NCBI GenBank assembly: GCA_030622775.1
Contig: JAUXFS010000057.1
Location: 1-8,216, forward strand
Length of the DNA: 8,216 bases
Origin: Rhodospirillales bacterium
GTDB lineage: Bacteria; Pseudomonadota; Alphaproteobacteria; Rhodospirillales; Defluviicoccaceae
Direction of reading: 5' to 3'
Below are positions 6,240-8,216 of the stretch, piece after piece. The notes below the pieces were generated by a model. The model was given only the letters and a program-made list of their open reading frames with translations, did not search any database and was not told the DNA's origin. The translations under genes and the position numbers were made by a program. Each line of letters starts with the position of its first letter. Within the stretch, counting starts at the first letter, position 1.

Positions 6240-6989
6240 CTAGGCCCACCCGCCCGCGAAAGGCATGACGTGGCCGGTGATGAAGTCGGCCTGGGGCGAG
6301 GCGTAGAAGGCGATCAGGGCGGCGACCTCCTCGGGCTTGGCCAGTCGGCCGAGGGGAATGTTGCGGGTGATCTTTTTGAGTGCGTCGGCATCGGCGAGCA
6401 GCTTCGCCGGGAAATAGGTCGGACTCTCGACGAAATTGGGGGCGATGGCGTTGACCTGGATGTGGAACGGGGCCAGTTCGCGGGCCAGCGAGACGGCGAG
6501 GGCGTTGGTGGCGCCACGCGCCGTCGCGTACATCGAGTAGTTGGGGAGCCCGCGCAGGGGCGCCGCCGAGGTGATGAACAACAGCTTGCCGCTGCGTCGT
6601 TGCTTCATCCGCGGCACCACGGCCTGGGCGAGGGCGAAGGGCGCGGTCACCAGCGCCTCGAGGCCGGCGCGCAGATCCTCGATCTGGGCATTCTCGATCG
6701 ACGCGCGGATCGCCGGAAACGCGTCATTGTTGACCAACACGTCGATCCGGCCGTGGCCGGCGGTGACCGCGGCGACGACGTCGGCCGGCTCCTGCTCGGC
6801 GATGGCATGCAGGTCGGGGTGGGCCGCCGCGAAGTCGTTTCGCGTGTCTGCGGAGGCGAAGCTTTTGTCGTGGCAGACGACCGCCGCGCCCTGGGCGGCC
6901 AGTTCGACCGCCGCCGGCAAACCGACGAAGTGCGCGACGTTGGTGACCAACGCCACCCGACCGGTCAACGGCCCTGATTGGTTGCTCAC
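6240..6989 (-). CDS. Halohydrin dehalogenase-like SDR-fold protein (HheC family signature)
   Basis: Protein of 249 aa with the SDR fold but without SDR redox motifs. The nucleotide glycine motif is replaced by T16-N-V-A-H-F21-V-G23 (T-X4-F-X-G), NNAG by NNDA (87-90), and the catalytic Lys by Arg: S141, Y154 and R158 give S-X12-Y-X3-R. These two motifs define halohydrin dehalogenases (halohydrin hydrogen-halide lyases), which turn vicinal haloalcohols into epoxides plus halide without a cofactor; a halide pocket occupies the NAD site. From memory, stretches such as VCHDKSF, EQEPAD, VLVNNDAF, ITSAAP and APNF line up with HheC of Agrobacterium radiobacter AD1. It ends at GGWA and lacks HheC's longer C-terminal extension. 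The GTG start at 6989 has AAGGGAG (7001-6995) 5 bases upstream; the frame further up to 7178 looks non-coding. Activity and natural substrate are inferred. No epoxide hydrolase or haloalkane dehalogenase is visible nearby. Confidence 0.87.
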   Translation of the reverse strand: MSNQSGPLTGRVALVTNVAHFVGLPAAVELAAQGAAVVCHDKSFASADTRNDFAAAHPDLHAIAEQEPADVVAAVTAGHGRIDVLVNNDAFPAIRASIENAQIEDLRAGLEALVTAPFALAQAVVPRMKQRRSGKLLFITSAAPLRGLPNYSMYATARGATNALAVSLARELAPFHIQVNAIAPNFVESPTYFPAKLLADADALKKITRNIPLGRLAKPEEVAALIAFYASPQADFITGHVMPFAGGWA

Positions 6990-7352
6990 CGTCTCTCCCT
7001 TCGGCGCGGTTGTTCGAACCCTCTTATCTACGGTGCGAGCGACAACCGCAATCCCCGGCGCGACAGGGGCGCGCGCTACAGGCCGCCATGGTGTCGCCCG
7101 AGCTCGGAAAACAGCTGCCGATCTTTCAGACACCGGCGGGTTGACGCTCCATGACGGAGATCGCCGTGAATGCCGCATCCTTGGGGTCGACGACCGTCAA
7201 GTGCTGGGCGGGTCCGTGTTCGCTAATCAAAATTGTAGGCACGCACGGGCGTCGGATACAGACGATATGAAGCGCGGATTTATCGGAATTTTGCCCGACT
7301 CTTCGACCGGATCGGTCGACCTGTCGACGCATACCCCCTGCTTCGGGAAGTG
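6990..7352. other. 363-base intergenic region upstream of the dehalogenase-like gene
   Basis: No convincing gene is seen. It must contain the promoter of the minus-strand dehalogenase-like gene. A weak candidate is TTGCGG and TAGATA with 15 bases between, ending about 36 bases before the GTG. The perfect 8-base palindrome GTTCGAAC at 7012-7019 lies in the expected leader and could be an operator. The segment around 7220-7300 is more AT-rich than its surroundings. A minus-strand open stretch ending at 7126 codes for peptide of no recognised family. Confidence 0.5.
7303..7319 (-). terminator. Hairpin after the hemerythrin gene, terminator candidate
   Basis: TCGACCG and CGGTCGA form a perfect 7-base stem with a 3-base loop, about 34 bases past the hemerythrin stop (7353). 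No T-run follows on the minus strand, so it may only protect the 3' end. Confidence 0.3.
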
Positions 7353-7892
7353 CTATGCCGCTTTTCCGGCCTGCGAGCCAAGCTTGCCGCCGTCCCGTTC
7401 CGTCGTGCGGCGCAGCGCCAGGGCGTGATCGACATCCGGGTCGAGCAAGGTTCCCAGATGCTGAACGACGGTCGTTTCCTCTTTCTGGAGATGCAGCATC
7501 AGGTGCGTCGCGAAGTCCGTCGCCGCATCGCAAAACGCCGTCCAGCGATCGGTCGAGGATCCTTGTTCGAGGATTTCGACGGCGAGGGCGCGCAATTTTT
7601 TCGCCAGCGGTCCCATGGCGAAATGTTCCTGGGTCAAGAGAACGGCCAGATCGTCCGCGCCGACGTCCTTGAGCAGCGGGAACAGAACGGTTTCCTCGAA
7701 GGCATTGTGGCCGACGATCTCTTCGAGGCCGACCACCAAGTTTTCGAGCAGCGTGCGGTCTTCCACGTCGTGCAGATCAATTGGTCGGTCGGCGAATTCA
7801 CCGGTTACCCGGTTTTCCAGGCCGCAGATCAACACGAGGGTGCGAAAGTGCTCCTCATGCATGACCGCTCCCAGCTCCGTCAGATCCGACAT
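7353..7892 (-). CDS. Hemerythrin-like HHE cation-binding domain protein
   Basis: Protein of 179 aa, mostly alpha-helical and probably cytosolic. It carries the spaced His/Glu ligands of bacterial hemerythrin-like domains: H12/H15 in MHEEHFR, H62-X3-E66 in GHNAFEETVLFP, H90 in TQEHFAMGP, and H130/H134 with E138 in THLMLHLQKEE. These would hold a non-heme di-iron site in a four-helix bundle. The family binds O2, senses oxygen or NO, or handles iron; which applies cannot be decided here. No output domain (methyl-accepting, GGDEF or F-box-like) is fused, so it is a stand-alone single-domain protein. The ATG at 7892 is chosen because GGGAG (7907-7903) lies 10 bases upstream; the upstream in-frame ATG at 7943 would add 17 residues unlike the family. 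It is separated from the dehalogenase-like gene by 363 bases, so co-transcription is not evident. Confidence 0.88.
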   Translation of the reverse strand: MSDLTELGAVMHEEHFRTLVLICGLENRVTGEFADRPIDLHDVEDRTLLENLVVGLEEIVGHNAFEETVLFPLLKDVGADDLAVLLTQEHFAMGPLAKKLRALAVEILEQGSSTDRWTAFCDAATDFATHLMLHLQKEETTVVQHLGTLLDPDVDHALALRRTTERDGGKLGSQAGKAA

Positions 7893-8178
7893 GGTCTCGA
7901 TACTCCCGTGCGCCCGCCGATCGGTGCGCTGCTTCGTGGCCACCCATATTCTTGCTGCACTGCAGCATAATGGCGCATGTGAGCGACGCTGTCACTGGGA
8001 AGATAGACCGCGCATGGCAGTCCTGCGTTCTTGCCGGCGTGGCCGAGGGCGTTGGCGCCACCTGGGTCGTCGGCTCGGTTTCCGTTTGCGCCGCGACCCT
8101 GGCGTCCGCTAAGATCGCGCCGAAGTGCTCCTTAACTATTCCAGGATGCTTTCCTTAATTGCGGGTACGGAGAGAGTC
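7893..8178. other. Divergent intergenic region before the right-edge gene
   Basis: This 286-base stretch holds the promoters of the hemerythrin gene (minus) and the right-edge gene (plus). A weak plus-strand candidate is TTGCGC at 8086-8091 and TAAGAT at 8110-8115, 18 bases apart, giving a leader of about 57 bases. CATAAT at 7966-7971 is another -10-like hexamer touching the 15-base palindrome, but it has no good -35. A 68-codon open frame at 7952-8158 has no recognised domain and is not called. Confidence 0.4.
7953..7967. promoter_or_regulatory. Perfect palindrome TGCTGCACTGCAGCA, possible PhaR-type operator
   Basis: TGCTGCA and TGCAGCA are exact inverted repeats around a single C. The core CTGC-ACT-GCAG fits the CTGC-N3-GCAG pattern I recall for PhaR, the polyhydroxybutyrate-responsive repressor of phasin genes in alphaproteobacteria. 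It sits 60 bases upstream of the hemerythrin start and 211 upstream of the right-edge gene. The dyad is seen directly; the identity of the binding protein is inference. Confidence 0.45.
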
Positions 8179-8216
8179 ATGATTCAAGGCTATGAAGACT
8201 TGCGAAATGAACTTTG
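8179..8216 (+). CDS. Partial gene at right edge, first 12 codons (possibly phasin)
   Basis: ATG at 8179 preceded by GGAG (8169-8172) at a 6-base distance starts an open frame encoding MIQGYEDLRNEL, then cut by the window end. Alphaproteobacterial phasins often begin with a similar short stretch (Met-Ile-x-x-Tyr/Phe-Glu-Asp), and the CTGC-N3-GCAG palindrome upstream would fit that, but twelve residues cannot identify a family. The start itself is well supported; the product is a guess. Confidence 0.55.
   Translation, partial: MIQGYEDLRNEL

Noticed and set aside
6240..6989. Calling this an ordinary NAD(P)-dependent SDR
   Set aside because: The glycine-rich cofactor motif and the catalytic Lys are both replaced, in exactly the pattern of halohydrin dehalogenases.
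6990..7178. Longer start for the dehalogenase-like gene (ATG at 7178)
   Set aside because: The added 63 residues are unlike the family, and the GTG at 6989 has an ideal AAGGGAG site 5 bases upstream.
7126..7190. Minus-strand peptide stretch (VDPKDAAFTAISVMERQ) that looked like the end of a real protein
   Set aside because: Too short, with no upstream domain in frame; could be a gene remnant but nothing supports it.
7350..7970. 206-codon plus-strand open frame opposite the hemerythrin gene
   Set aside because: Antisense to a gene with a full set of hemerythrin ligands; no domain of its own.
7952..8158. 68-codon plus-strand frame starting inside the palindrome
   Set aside because: No ribosome site or family resemblance; the start lies in a probable operator. 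A small membrane peptide cannot be fully excluded.

Overview
The window is GC-rich, densely coded DNA from a bacterial chromosome. Strong third-position GC produces long antisense shadow ORFs. The protein families suggest an alphaproteobacterium, perhaps Rhodospirillales-like: a CyaC-type redox-sensing adenylate cyclase, PLP-dependent sulfur amino acid enzymes, FMN pyridoxamine-oxidase-like proteins and a possible PhaR-type operator. That placement is inference from gene content only. There are no rRNAs, tRNAs, CRISPR arrays, IS elements or phage genes.

Layout, left to right. (1) 21-1415 (-): a secreted TIM-barrel glycoside hydrolase-like protein with a Pro/Gly/Ala repeat tail. (2) 1416-1622: a divergent promoter region. 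(3) 1623-2384 (+): a classical FabG-like short-chain dehydrogenase. It is followed after 13 bases by (4) 2398-4062 (+): a membrane-bound class III nucleotide cyclase with a six-helix His-rich anchor and a [2Fe-2S] ferredoxin domain. These two probably form an operon. (5) 4094-5299 (-): a trans-sulfuration-family PLP enzyme that converges on the cyclase. (6) 5433-6086 (+): a flavin-binding PNPOx-like protein, divergent from (5). (7) 6240-6989 (-): a short-chain dehydrogenase relative with both hallmark motifs of halohydrin dehalogenases (T-X4-F-X-G and S-X12-Y-X3-R). (8) 6990-7352: a 363-base gap without a convincing gene, holding palindromes and a hairpin. (9) 7353-7892 (-): a hemerythrin/HHE-domain protein. 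(10) 7893-8178: an intergenic region with a perfect 15-base palindrome containing CTGC-N3-GCAG. (11) 8179-8216 (+): the first codons of a gene that runs off the window.

The genes do not form one obvious pathway. Two themes recur. One is redox or oxygen sensing: the cyclase has heme-ligand and [2Fe-2S] signatures, and hemerythrin domains bind O2 or iron. The other is small-molecule oxidoreductase and lyase chemistry: two SDR-fold enzymes, a flavoprotein and a PLP enzyme. The strongest specific results are the halohydrin dehalogenase signature at 6240-6989 and the quinone/redox-sensing cyclase architecture at 2398-4062. No multi-gene system that is clearly new could be demonstrated from the sequence alone.
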